Source of the DNA: Pseudomonas poae
Lineage (GTDB): Bacteria; Pseudomonadota; Gammaproteobacteria; Pseudomonadales; Pseudomonadaceae
Assembly: GCF_001439785.1 (NCBI RefSeq)
Contig: NZ_JYLI01000022.1
Span: 35,516 to 99,515, forward strand
Direction: 5' to 3'
Length of the DNA stretch: 64,000 nucleotides
Position numbers and translations under genes: made by a program
In this document: positions 53,611 to 62,611 of the stretch, in pieces
How the letters are laid out: each line of letters begins with the position of its first letter
How positions within the stretch are numbered: the stretch's first letter is position 1
The notes under the pieces: generated by a model
What the model was told of the DNA's origin: nothing
What the model saw: the letters and a program-made list of their open reading frames with translations, nothing else
The model's database searches: none

Positions 53611-53762
53611 ATGAGAGTGATTTTTGTACTGCTGATGATGATTAGTGCCCATGCTTTTGCCGGCTGCGACAGCATTGCAGACTCGGACCAGAAGGCAACG
53701 GTAGCTGCAACTAGATCTTCGACAGGGATCTACGTGCTCAATGCGATGCTCTGAAGCGCTAG
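53611..53762 (+). pseudogene. Broken small exported protein
   Basis: An ATG behind GAGGAAGAAAGCG starts a signal peptide (MRVIFVLLMMISAHAFAGC) and a segment DSIADSDQKA, then the frame runs into a short unrelated tail ending at 53754. In another frame IFDRDLRAQCDALKR follows to a stop at 53762. This matches the second half of repeats in small Pseudomonas proteins of the D.....D.RA.C type. A frameshift joining the two is the simplest reading. Confidence 0.5.
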
Positions 53763-53892
53763 TTTTCAGCACCGACGATGAATGTTGACAAAGTTACTCT
53801 TTCAGAGATTTCGAAACCGGAAATGCTACGGTCTCTTCAAACCAAAGAATGCGTGATAGGCAACTTCAACTCAGCCACCAGGGAGAAAACGA

Positions 53893-54204
53893 GTGAAGGT
53901 AATCCGGAGTAAAGAGTTCACCGCTGCTCGCGCATGGGGTGCACTGGATATTGCAAACATGCACGGCACGACAGTGCGTCTTCATTGGACGGATCAGCCC
54001 TACAAGTGGCATGTGAACGATGGCGAGGAAGTATTTGCGGTCCTGGACGGCGTCGTCGAAATGCACTATCGCGATCTAGGTATTGAACACATTGTTGTGC
54101 TGTCGGCGGGGGATGTGTTTTTTGCGGGTATCGGTTGTGAGCACGTTGCTCACCCTCTCGGCGAAGCTCGAATACTCGTCATTGAGCGCGAGGGGAGCGT
54201 TTGA
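53893..54204 (+). CDS. Small cupin-domain protein
   Basis: A 103-residue single cupin: WHVNDGEEVFAVLDGVVEMH provides the first cupin motif (H, E, E) and GDVFFAGIGCEHVAHP the second with metal-binding His. GTG start at 53893 behind a GGAG. Substrate or ligand unknown; the gene is in the island scar. Confidence 0.8.
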   Translation: MKVIRSKEFTAARAWGALDIANMHGTTVRLHWTDQPYKWHVNDGEEVFAVLDGVVEMHYRDLGIEHIVVLSAGDVFFAGIGCEHVAHPLGEARILVIEREGSV

Positions 54205-54255
54205 TTGAGAGCGGGCTGGCCCGATGTCTCCAGCGCACTCCCAACCTTCCTGAAC

Positions 54256-54684
54256 TCAACTGCCCGCAAAAAAACTCAAACCCTTACCAATACCGCATTG
54301 ATAAGTGAGTGTTTTATCAATCTGTCGGTAATCGGGAACCGAGAATATCGTCATGCTGAACTCGGCATTGCCATCCGGGTGCACCCGATAGCGCAAAAAC
54401 TGATTAATAGGCTTGCCTTCACGGCTCACACTGAAATGATCGTCGGCGAATGCCAGGGTGCCGTCCTCGGTCACGCGAAAGGCATCAATACGCAGCCCAC
54501 CGCGGGTTTTGGTGGGCTCAACGTTGCTCGATCCCGGCTTGCAGAGGCCCAGGTCAAGCACCACGGAGACGGACTTTCCGGCCAATAAAGACTGTGTCAC
54601 TGCAGGCAAGTCGGGTAAGGCATCGCTGGCCCAGCTCATGGCGGGGAGTGACAAGGCGAGCATAAAAAGGCAGGACTTGTTCAT
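54256..54684 (-). CDS. VirK-like periplasmic protein
   Basis: A 142-residue exported protein (signal ending MSWAS). LLAGKSVSVVLDLGLC, GGLRIDAFRVTEDGTLAFAD and FLRYRVHPDGNAEFSM fit the VirK family pattern of small secreted proteins. The ATG at 54684 follows GGAGACGCT. Two Cys in the mature part may pair. Function unknown. Confidence 0.75.
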   Translation of the reverse strand: MNKSCLFMLALSLPAMSWASDALPDLPAVTQSLLAGKSVSVVLDLGLCKPGSSNVEPTKTRGGLRIDAFRVTEDGTLAFADDHFSVSREGKPINQFLRYRVHPDGNAEFSMTIFSVPDYRQIDKTLTYQCGIGKGLSFFAGS

Positions 54685-54746
54685 AGCGTCTCCAGTAAGG
54701 GTCATGGTGGGAGCAGGTTACCCGTAACGTCTACCCGTGTTTATGA

Positions 54747-54758
54747 ACATTGCAATGT
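54747..54758 (+). promoter_or_regulatory. Perfect palindrome ahead of the TonB receptor gene
   Basis: ACATTGCAATGT, 12 bases, lies 131 bases upstream of the receptor start. It does not match the Fur consensus. A regulator site is possible but unproven. Confidence 0.3.
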
Positions 54759-54888
54759 GACGACCTATTCAACCGAACGCTCTCCAGCCGCTGTTTTCGA
54801 TGGACTCTCTGTATTGCGCATGCCTCTGTCCCTTTTTTTCACCTCACCTGTCATACCCGGTAAGTGAACAAAATCGAGAGCCTTTCCC

Positions 54889-57291
54889 ATGTCCGCCGTT
54901 CTGCCCCTGCGCTTGCGCCCTTTGCTCCGCTTGAGCCTGATGCTGAGCCTCAGCGCCAGCCCGCTGTTCGTCTCACTCAGCTACGCCGAAGACACCACAC
55001 GCCGCAGCTACCAGATCCCTGCCGGTAGCCTGAGCACCGCGCTGACCCGATTTGCCGGCCTGTCCGATGTCAATCTGTCGGTGGATCCGGCGCTGGTCAG
55101 CGGTCGCAGCAGCAGTGGTTTAACGGGCGAATATGGTGTGGAGGAGGGCTTTGCTCGCCTGTTGCAAGGCTCCGGCCTGCAATTGCAGCCGGTGGGCGAG
55201 CAGGCGTTCATGCTGGTGCCGGTGCCCGAAGGCAGCAGTCTGCAACTGGCGCCGACGTCGATCCTCGCCACCACCGACCTGGCGGGCGGTGATGCCTATG
55301 CCGGTGGGCAGGTTGCGCGCCGTGGCTCGCAGGGCCTGCTGGGCGCACGGGACTTCATGGAAACGCCCTTCAGCATGACCACCTACACCCAGGAGGCGGT
55401 CAAGAACCAACAGGCCCGCACGCTGGGCGACCTGATCGCCAGCGACCCTTCTGTGCGCACCACCAACCCGGCCGGCGGGCGGTACGAGCAGTTCACCATT
55501 CGCGGTTTCAGCCTGTTCAACAGTGACGTTTCCTACAACGGCCTGTACGGCGTATTGCCGACGTATACGATTGACATGGAAATGGCCGACCGCGTCGACA
55601 TCCTTAAGGGCCCGAGCCAGTTGATCAACGGCATCTCCCCGCGTGGCAGCGTGGGCGGCGGCATCAACGTGGTGCCCAAGCGGGCGACCGACAAGGATAT
55701 CAATTCGTTTACCGGCACCTGGGCCTCCGGCAGCCAGGCGGGCGGGGCGGTGGATGTTGGTCGCCGGTTTGGCGAGGACAATAAGTTCGGCATTCGTTTC
55801 AACGGCGTGAAGCAGGCCGGCGATACCGAGTGGGATCACCAGAGCGTCGACCGCGAGATGGCCGTGCTGGGTCTGGATTTTCGCGGTGAGCGCCTGCGTC
55901 TCTCCACAGACATCGGCCGCACCGAGCGGGACACCGACGCGCCCCAGGAGCGTGTGCAGGTGGCCGCCAATGCCAGGGTGCCCAGCGCCAGCGATGTGCG
56001 CCGCAACTACGCGCAGTCCTGGAGCAAGGCCAGCACCAACGACACGTTCGGCACGTTCAATGGCGAGTTCGACCTCAGCGATAATGTGATGCTGTACGGC
56101 GGCGTGGGCGCGCGCAAGAGTAACCACGACTTCCTGCGCCATGCGGTGTCGGTCAGCAACAACGCCGGCGATTTCAGCGTGCAGCCGCGTGATTTCACCC
56201 GTGACGAAAATGTGCGCACCGCCACCGCCGGCGTGCGCAGCTGGTTTCACAGCGGGCCGGTGAGCCATGAGGTCAACCTCGCGGCCAGCTACTTCTACAT
56301 GGACTTTGAAAACGGCGGCGCGCGGTACGCGGCGGCGCCGAGCAATCTCTATAACCCCGTGCAAACCCCGACGCCTTCGCGGCCGACGCGTTTTGATCCC
56401 AAGGTGTACACCGAAAACACGTTCAGCGGCCTGGCGCTGTCCGACACCCTGGGCTTTTTCGATGACCGCCTGCTGCTGACCCTGGGCGCACGCTGGCAGC
56501 GCGTGAAGGTGGACGATTGGACCGACAACGTCAAAGGCGCCACCGCTTACGGCGAAGAAAAGATTTCACCCTCGGGCGGCGTGCTGTTCAAGGCCACTGA
56601 CACGCTCTCGCTGTACGCCAACTACATGGAAGGCTTGAGCCAGGGCAAGATCGCCCCGTCCACCTCGATCAACGAAGATGAAATCTTCCCGCCCTTTATC
56701 AGCCGTCAGGTCGAGGTGGGCGCCAAATACGACGCCGGAGCTTTCGCGGTGACTGCTGCGGTGTTCCGCATCAAACAGCCGGCCTACGAAACCAATGCCG
56801 GCTCGCGGTTGTTCGGTCCCAATGGCAAGCGTCAGAACGATGGGGTTGAGCTGAGCCTGTTCGGCGAGCCGTTCAAGGGGTTCCGTTTGCTCGGCGGCGT
56901 GATGTACATCGACAGCGAATTGACTCACACCACCAACGGCACTTTCGACGGCAACCGCGCGCCGGCAACGCCCAAGTACAACGTCAATCTGGGCGCCGAG
57001 TGGGATGTGCCGACCCTCGAAGGCCTGACCCTGACCAGCCGTGGTATCTATTCCAGCTCCCAGTACCTGGACCAGGCCAACGTCAAGCAGATCGAGGCCT
57101 GGAATCGCATTGACGTCGGCGCGCGCTACGCCTTCAAGCTGGACGACAAGCACATCACCCTGCGCGCCAACGTGGAGAATGTGGCCGACAAACGCTACTG
57201 GAGTTCGGCCGGTGCTTCGGATGACAGCGAGCCAGGCCTGACCCTCTCGACGCCGCGCACCTATCTGCTGTCGGCCACGGTCGATTTCTGA
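54889..57291 (+). CDS. TonB-dependent siderophore receptor with signalling domain
   Basis: An 800-residue outer-membrane receptor. The signal peptide ends near SLSYA. A secretin/TonB N-terminal (STN) signalling domain (residues about 40-125: IPAGSLSTALTRFAGLSDVN) is followed by the plug (DLIASDPSVRTTNPAGGRYE; FTIRGF; VDILKGPSQLINGISPRGSV) and a 22-strand barrel ending in Phe. STN receptors of the FpvA/FecA class normally signal to an anti-sigma/ECF sigma pair, but none is in the window. The ligand is unknown; the nearby PvdRT-like exporter fits a siderophore. Confidence 0.93.
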   Translation: MSAVLPLRLRPLLRLSLMLSLSASPLFVSLSYAEDTTRRSYQIPAGSLSTALTRFAGLSDVNLSVDPALVSGRSSSGLTGEYGVEEGFARLLQGSGLQLQPVGEQAFMLVPVPEGSSLQLAPTSILATTDLAGGDAYAGGQVARRGSQGLLGARDFMETPFSMTTYTQEAVKNQQARTLGDLIASDPSVRTTNPAGGRYEQFTIRGFSLFNSDVSYNGLYGVLPTYTIDMEMADRVDILKGPSQLINGISPRGSVGGGINVVPKRATDKDINSFTGTWASGSQAGGAVDVGRRFGEDNKFGIRFNGVKQAGDTEWDHQSVDREMAVLGLDFRGERLRLSTDIGRTERDTDAPQERVQVAANARVPSASDVRRNYAQSWSKASTNDTFGTFNGEFDLSDNVMLYGGVGARKSNHDFLRHAVSVSNNAGDFSVQPRDFTRDENVRTATAGVRSWFHSGPVSHEVNLAASYFYMDFENGGARYAAAPSNLYNPVQTPTPSRPTRFDPKVYTENTFSGLALSDTLGFFDDRLLLTLGARWQRVKVDDWTDNVKGATAYGEEKISPSGGVLFKATDTLSLYANYMEGLSQGKIAPSTSINEDEIFPPFISRQVEVGAKYDAGAFAVTAAVFRIKQPAYETNAGSRLFGPNGKRQNDGVELSLFGEPFKGFRLLGGVMYIDSELTHTTNGTFDGNRAPATPKYNVNLGAEWDVPTLEGLTLTSRGIYSSSQYLDQANVKQIEAWNRIDVGARYAFKLDDKHITLRANVENVADKRYWSSAGASDDSEPGLTLSTPRTYLLSATVDF

Positions 57292-57304
57292 GTTGATACG
57301 GGAC

Positions 57305-58168
57305 TCAGATCAGCGGATCCCAACGCTGTGACCAGTCACTCTCTGCCCTGACCACCTCGCGCAGCAGTGCCAGCGCCTGCTGCAGCACGGCCGAGTCTCG
57401 CGCCCGCGCGTACACCAGGTAGGTCGGAAAGCTGAACTCCGGCGCCTTGGGCACACGCTGCATCACGCCGCTGTCGAGGTAGCTCTGCACCACGCGCGTG
57501 CGGAAATACCCCGCGCCGCCATTCTCCAGAATGTACTGCAAGGCCAGCGGCCCCACATTGAAACTCAACGCCGCGCGGGCCTTGTCTGGGAGGGCGGCGT
57601 CATGTTGCTGGCGAAACCCCGGTCCCCAATCGATATACACATAGGGCGCCGGCTTGCTTACCAATTGCACCAGAATCAGTTTTTCTTCGAGCACCTGCTC
57701 CACCTGCAACCCCGGCCAGTACTGCGGCTGAAACACCAGCGCCGCGTCGAGCACGCCCAATTCCAGTTGGCGCAGCAGGTACTCACCTTCGCCGATTTCC
57801 GTGCGCAGCGCGTGCCCGGGGATGTGTTCGCGCAGAGCCTGGGCCCAGCCGAGCATCAGCGGGTTGCACAGGCTGACCTCACCGCCGATGTGCAGCATGT
57901 TGCGATAGCCTTCGGGCAATGGCAGGTCGCGACGCGCGGCCTCCCAGGTCTGCAGCAACTGGTTGGCATACACCACGAAGGCCTCACCATCAGCGGTCAA
58001 CCGCGCACCGGCGCGGTTACGGATGAACAGCGTGCTGCCCAGCTGGCTCTCGAGACTCTTGACCCGCGCGGTAATGGCGGTCTGGGTGACGTGCAGCTTC
58101 TCGGCCGCCGCGGCCAGGCTGCCGCAGCGGATGATTTCAAGAAAGGTGCGAGCCAGTTCGATGTCCAT
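57305..58168 (-). CDS. LysR-family transcriptional regulator
   Basis: A 287-residue regulator with an N-terminal HTH (CGSLAAAAEKLHVTQTAITA) and an effector domain. It is convergent with the TonB receptor gene, and the REP-like repeat lies upstream of it. Target genes are not evident. Confidence 0.92.
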   Translation of the reverse strand: MDIELARTFLEIIRCGSLAAAAEKLHVTQTAITARVKSLESQLGSTLFIRNRAGARLTADGEAFVVYANQLLQTWEAARRDLPLPEGYRNMLHIGGEVSLCNPLMLGWAQALREHIPGHALRTEIGEGEYLLRQLELGVLDAALVFQPQYWPGLQVEQVLEEKLILVQLVSKPAPYVYIDWGPGFRQQHDAALPDKARAALSFNVGPLALQYILENGGAGYFRTRVVQSYLDSGVMQRVPKAPEFSFPTYLVYARARDSAVLQQALALLREVVRAESDWSQRWDPLI

Positions 58169-58222
58169 AAAATGCCTCGCGATTGAGTCCGGGCATTGTA
58201 GTGGAATGCATGCGCAGATTCC

Positions 58223-58359
58223 CTGTGGCGAGCAGGCTTGTCCTGCGTTGGGCTGCGCAGCAGCCCCAAAACCAGGCTCCGAGCATTATCAGGTACGCCG
58301 CGTTTTGCTTGATTGGGGGCGCTTCGCACCCCAACGCGGGGCAAGCCCGCTCGCCACAG
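58223..58359. repeat. REP-like inverted repeat pair
   Basis: The arm CTGTGGCGAGCAGGCTTG... begins at 58223 and its near reverse complement ...GGCAAGCCCGCTCGCCACAG ends at 58359, with about 75 bases between. This is a second REP class (GTGGCGAGCGGGCTTGCC) typical of the group. Confidence 0.85.
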
Positions 58360-58377
58360 AACGCCGGTTGCATTGGG

Positions 58378-59124
58378 CTACTCCCATGCCCCGCGGTCCA
58401 GGCAGCGCGCGGACGCAGGCGGCTGCTTGCCGTAGGCGAGAAAGTCGCCAAGCCAGCGAGTCACGCAGCCATTCGCGTCGGCGCTGGAGGCATCCTTGAG
58501 CAGCAATTGCTCCACCCCTGTGGCCATCGGCGAGCCTTTGCTCGCGTTCACCAGCACCATGCGCGTGACACGCTCGGGAAACAGCGAGCCGTAGCGGCTG
58601 CCGAGCAGGGTGGCATCGGCATTCCCCACAAAGCTGAGCTGCGCCTCGCCCAGTTGCCCGCGCACATACTCCATGTCCTGCGCAGCCTGCTCGACCGCGT
58701 TGTCCTGCGACAGGTCGCGCAGGCTCAGTTCGACTACGTCATACCGGTCAATCAGCGTGCGATACGCTGGCGTTGCCAGGGATTCCCAGCGGCTGGTCAA
58801 TTGCAGCGCGAAAGGCACGCCGCTGGTCGTGCCCGGCTGGATAAACACCACGCCTTCGCGGTTCAGCGGTTCCCGGGCGCCCACCCGGGTCAGGGTGAGT
58901 CTCACGCGACCGCGCCCGGGAGCGGCATGGTCTCGCGGTACGCTCACCTGACCGCACTGGGTACGCGCTACCACCTCAGGGTCCAGCGGTACAACGCCGG
59001 AAAAGGGGCAGTCCAGCAGCCAGTCAATGGCGGTCGGCGCGATCAACGGTTCGGCCAGCAGCAGCGGAGCTGCCAGCCAGCAGCCGAGGCCGGTCAGGTA
59101 TTTTTCCAGAACGCGGAGTTTCAT
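58378..59124 (-). CDS. Exported alpha/beta-hydrolase-like protein, nucleophile replaced
   Basis: A 248-residue protein with a signal peptide. TQCGQVSVPRDHAAPGRGRV and GVVFIQPGTTSGVPFAL match the N-terminal half of the tripeptidyl-aminopeptidase-like hydrolases. At the nucleophile elbow, where relatives read GxSxG, it reads FVGNADATLLGSRYGSLFPE, so the Ser position is Ala. The protein ends soon after, without the lid and His regions of the 450-residue family. It is probably a non-catalytic or decayed form. It lies just upstream of the exporter genes. Confidence 0.75.
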   Translation of the reverse strand: MKLRVLEKYLTGLGCWLAAPLLLAEPLIAPTAIDWLLDCPFSGVVPLDPEVVARTQCGQVSVPRDHAAPGRGRVRLTLTRVGAREPLNREGVVFIQPGTTSGVPFALQLTSRWESLATPAYRTLIDRYDVVELSLRDLSQDNAVEQAAQDMEYVRGQLGEAQLSFVGNADATLLGSRYGSLFPERVTRMVLVNASKGSPMATGVEQLLLKDASSADANGCVTRWLGDFLAYGKQPPASARCLDRGAWE

Positions 59125-59231
59125 CGAGAGGGTTCGGTCAGCCGTGAGATAGCGGCTTTTTTACCAAGGACCCTCGTCTGGATAATGTAGGGTGAATAAA
59201 CAGTCTGTGTGGGAAAGCGGAGTTTCGTTTA

Positions 59232-60644
59232 TTAACTGTCGGTGTTCCAGCCGCCCCCCAACGCCTTGAACAGCGCGATGCTGGCTTGCACGCGCGATAG
59301 CCGCAGTTGCACGTTCGCGTCCTGCGCAGCGTAGAGGATGCGCTGGGCCGCAAGCAGCGTCAGCCAGTCTTCGGCGCCGGCCTGGTAGCGGCTTTCGGCG
59401 ATCCGCAATGCCGCCTGCGCTTGCTGCAGTTCCTCGTCTTGCCATTGGCGCTGCTGGTCCAGGCGCGTGATGCTGCTCAGGGATTTCTCCACATCGGCAA
59501 AGCCGTTGAGGATGGCGGCGCGGTAGGTTTGCAGCAATTCGTCCTCGCGCGCGCTGGCCTTGTCGCGCTCGGCGCTTAAACGGCCATGGTCGAAGATCGG
59601 CGCCACCAGGCCGGCCGTCAGCGTGTAGTAGGGGCTGCGCAGGATCTCTGCGGCCTTGTAGGCGTCGGAGCCAACCGTGGCACCCAGGGTGACGGCGGGC
59701 AGCATGGCAGCGCGGGCCACGGTGACATCCGCCCGCGCGGCCGCCAGTTGCGCCTCGGCCCTGGCCAGGTCGGGGCGCCGGCTCAGCAGTTGGCTGGGCA
59801 CGCCTGGGCCGATGCTCGGCCACGTCAGCGTGTGGAACGGTTCGGCCTCCAGCGCCAGCGCCTGCACCGGTTGGCCGAGCAGGGCGGCCAGGCTGATCCG
59901 GGATTCTTCGGCCAGTTGCAGCATCAATGGCACTTGGCGCTGCTGGCCGGCCACCAGGCTTTTCTGCTGGGCCAGTTCCAGTGCCGTGGCTGAGCCTGCG
60001 TCGTAACGGGTCTGCACCAGCATGAGCACGTTGCGTGCGTTGGCCAGGTTCAGCTCGGCAATCTGCACTCGCTCGTGTGCCGCCAGGGTTTGTGCATAGC
60101 GGTCGGCGACGTTGCCGAGCAGAGTCAGCTCCACGGTGGCGCGGTCGGACTCACTGGCGCGCAACGTATACAGGGCGCTGTCACGCGCGGCGGCGCGTCC
60201 ACCCCAGAAGTCCACCTCATAGCTGGCACTGAAATTGGCGCCAAAATTGTCGACGGCATCATCGTTCTGCGAGACGTCCAGGTCGGGGCCGCCCTTGCCG
60301 CGCAGCAGTTTCTGATGGCCGGTGGCGAGGTTGAATTTCACGTCGGGCAACAGTGGCGCACCCGCGATCACGGCGCTCGCCTGGGCTTGGCGTACGCGCG
60401 CCATGGCGGCGGCAACATCGAAGCTGTCGCGTCGGGCCTGGTCGATCAGCCGATCGAGCTGCGAACTGCCAAATTGTGTCCACCAACGCTGGTTGATCGA
60501 CTGGGCCGCCTCGCGCTCGGCGAATTGCCACGCGGCCGGCGCGGTAATGCCGCTGTCGACAATCGGCGGGTTACCGCCACAGGCGCTCAGCAACAGGCAC
60601 AGGCTGAGTGCCGACAGGTGCGGGATAAACGAAGATTTATTCAC
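59232..60644 (-). CDS. Outer-membrane efflux lipoprotein, OpmQ/NodT type
   Basis: A 470-residue TolC-family channel with a lipobox (LLLSACGG). Two OEP repeats with long coiled-coil hairpins are visible (AAAMARVRQAQASAVIAGAP; ARAEAQLAAARADVTVARAA). YEVDFWGGRAAARDSALYTL and RRPDLARAEAQL are typical of the NodT/OprM group. It overlaps macB-type gene by eight bases and completes the exporter. Confidence 0.93.
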   Translation of the reverse strand: MNKSSFIPHLSALSLCLLLSACGGNPPIVDSGITAPAAWQFAEREAAQSINQRWWTQFGSSQLDRLIDQARRDSFDVAAAMARVRQAQASAVIAGAPLLPDVKFNLATGHQKLLRGKGGPDLDVSQNDDAVDNFGANFSASYEVDFWGGRAAARDSALYTLRASESDRATVELTLLGNVADRYAQTLAAHERVQIAELNLANARNVLMLVQTRYDAGSATALELAQQKSLVAGQQRQVPLMLQLAEESRISLAALLGQPVQALALEAEPFHTLTWPSIGPGVPSQLLSRRPDLARAEAQLAAARADVTVARAAMLPAVTLGATVGSDAYKAAEILRSPYYTLTAGLVAPIFDHGRLSAERDKASAREDELLQTYRAAILNGFADVEKSLSSITRLDQQRQWQDEELQQAQAALRIAESRYQAGAEDWLTLLAAQRILYAAQDANVQLRLSRVQASIALFKALGGGWNTDS

Positions 60645-62610
60645 GGGTCAACGCCTTGACTGGATCGAGCCGGGCCGCTTTTCGCGCCGGCATAAAGCCG
60701 AACAGCACGCCGGTGACCAGTGCACAGCCAAACGCGCCGAGCACCGCCAGCAGCGAAAACTGCACCGCCACCTTGGCCAGCACCAGCACGCCGCCCACCA
60801 GCAATGCCAGGGCAATGCCGAACAGGCCGCCCACCACCGAGAGCATCACCGCCTCGGTGAGAAACTGGCGCAGAATGTCGCGCTGACGCGCTCCGGTGGC
60901 CATGCGGATGCCGATCTCACGGGTGCGTTCGCGCACGGTCATCAACATGATGTTCATCACGCCGATCCCGCCCACCAGCAGGGAAATCGCGGCAATCGCA
61001 CCCAGCATCAGCGACAGGGTGTTTTGCGTATGCGCCTCGGCCTGGATCATCGCCGCATTGTTGGTCAGCTCGAAGTCGCGCTTGCCGTTGTGCAGCTTGA
61101 GCATCAGCTCATTGATGGCCTGCTCGGCCTCTTGCACCTTGCGCGCATCGGCGGCGGCGATCACCACGTATTCGGGGTTGTAGCTGCCGAACAGGCGCAC
61201 GCTGGCGGCGGTGTAGGGGATGGCGATGCGGTCGTCGCTGTCCTTGTTGCCGGAGCTTGCGCCTTTTTCCGCCAGCACCCCGACCACCTGGAAGGGTACG
61301 TTCTCAATCAGGATGTACTGGCCGATTGGATTGGCGACATCCTTGAGCAGCTTCTGGCGCACGCGATGGCCGATCACCGCCACCGTTGCGGCATTGCGTT
61401 CGTCGGCTTCGCTGAAATAGCTGCCCTCGACCACCGGCCAATTGAAGATGTCGGGGAAGTGGGTGTCATTGCCGCCCACATACGCCATGTAGTCGACATT
61501 GCCAAAGCGCACCCCCGCTTCGCTGCCATTGACCGGCATGATGCGTTGCACCTGGGGCAGCGTGGCCAGGGCCGCGACGTCACTGAGGCTGACCACCCCC
61601 GGCGGCGTGCGCGGGTTGGGCGAGGTGCCGCTGAGGTAGAGGATGTTGGAACCGAACGCGCCCATCTGCGCCATCACCTGGCGCTTGCTGCCTTCGCCAA
61701 CCGCCAGCATCACCACCACCGATGCCACGCCGATGATGATGCCCAGCAACGTCAGCGCGGTGCGGAAGCGATTGATCCACATCACGCGCCACGCCGCTTG
61801 AACGGCGTCCACCAGCTCGGCCTTCCAGGCACCGTTGTGTTCGGCGCCGTCGACCAGGCGCTGGCGCAGGTCCACGGCCTGTAGGGCGTTGCCGTTGGCG
61901 GGCGCCGGCACGCCCCTGTCGCTGTCGGCGGAATCGCTGATGATCAGGCCGTCGCGAATCTCGATGATGCGGTTGGCGCGCGCCGCGACTTCGCGGTCGT
62001 GGGTGATCAGAATCACCACGTGGCCCTGGCTCGCCAGTTCGTCGAGCAGGGTCATGACCTCGGCGCCGCTGTGGCTGTCGAGGGCACCGGTGGGTTCGTC
62101 CGCAAGGATGATATGGCCGCCGTTCATCAATGCTCTGGCAATGGACACCCGCTGCTGCTGGCCGCCGGAAAGCTGGTGCGGGCGGTTGGCGGTGCGTTCG
62201 GCCAGGCCCAGGCGGGTGAGCAGGGCGTTGGCGCGGGCATGACGTTCGGCGGCGCTGATGCCCGCGTAGATCGCCGGCATCTCGACGTTTTCCTGGGCCG
62301 AGCCCGAGGGAATCAGGTGGTAACCCTGGAACACGAAGCCAAAGGCTTCGCGGCGCAGCCAGGCCAGTGCATCGCCGTCCAGGTGCGCGACGTTTTCCCC
62401 GGCGAACAGGTAGTCGCCCACGGTCGGGCGGTCGAGGCAGCCGAGGATGTTCATCAGCGTGGACTTGCCGGACCCGGACGCGCCGACGATGGCGACGAAT
62501 TCGCCAGCATGGATCGCCAGGTCGATGCCGCGCAACACATCCACCTGCGGGCTGTCGCCGCCGCCGTAGGATTTGCGGATGTTTTTGAGTTCGATCAGCG
62601 GCGTGGTCAC
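60637..62610 (-). CDS. MacB/PvdT-like ABC exporter
   Basis: A 657-residue fusion: an N-terminal ATPase (Walker A GASGSGKST at 43-51, signature LSGGQQQRVSIARAL, Walker B ILADEPTGALD) and a C-terminal MacB-type membrane part with one helix near 285, a large periplasmic domain and three helices at the end. This class exports siderophores (PvdT) or macrolides and enterotoxins. GTG start at 62610 behind GGAGG. Proximity to a siderophore receptor favours a siderophore role. Confidence 0.94.
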   Translation of the reverse strand: MTTPLIELKNIRKSYGGGDSPQVDVLRGIDLAIHAGEFVAIVGASGSGKSTLMNILGCLDRPTVGDYLFAGENVAHLDGDALAWLRREAFGFVFQGYHLIPSGSAQENVEMPAIYAGISAAERHARANALLTRLGLAERTANRPHQLSGGQQQRVSIARALMNGGHIILADEPTGALDSHSGAEVMTLLDELASQGHVVILITHDREVAARANRIIEIRDGLIISDSADSDRGVPAPANGNALQAVDLRQRLVDGAEHNGAWKAELVDAVQAAWRVMWINRFRTALTLLGIIIGVASVVVMLAVGEGSKRQVMAQMGAFGSNILYLSGTSPNPRTPPGVVSLSDVAALATLPQVQRIMPVNGSEAGVRFGNVDYMAYVGGNDTHFPDIFNWPVVEGSYFSEADERNAATVAVIGHRVRQKLLKDVANPIGQYILIENVPFQVVGVLAEKGASSGNKDSDDRIAIPYTAASVRLFGSYNPEYVVIAAADARKVQEAEQAINELMLKLHNGKRDFELTNNAAMIQAEAHTQNTLSLMLGAIAAISLLVGGIGVMNIMLMTVRERTREIGIRMATGARQRDILRQFLTEAVMLSVVGGLFGIALALLVGGVLVLAKVAVQFSLLAVLGAFGCALVTGVLFGFMPARKAARLDPVKALTRE

Positions 62611-62611
62611 C

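Noticed and set aside
54706..54888. Fur box ahead of the TonB receptor
   Set aside because: I looked for a GATAAT-type 19-base palindrome and found none; the 12-base ACATTGCAATGT does not fit.
60322..61884. 520-codon plus-strand frame
   Set aside because: Opposite the outer-membrane channel and MacB-like genes, both with clear motifs.
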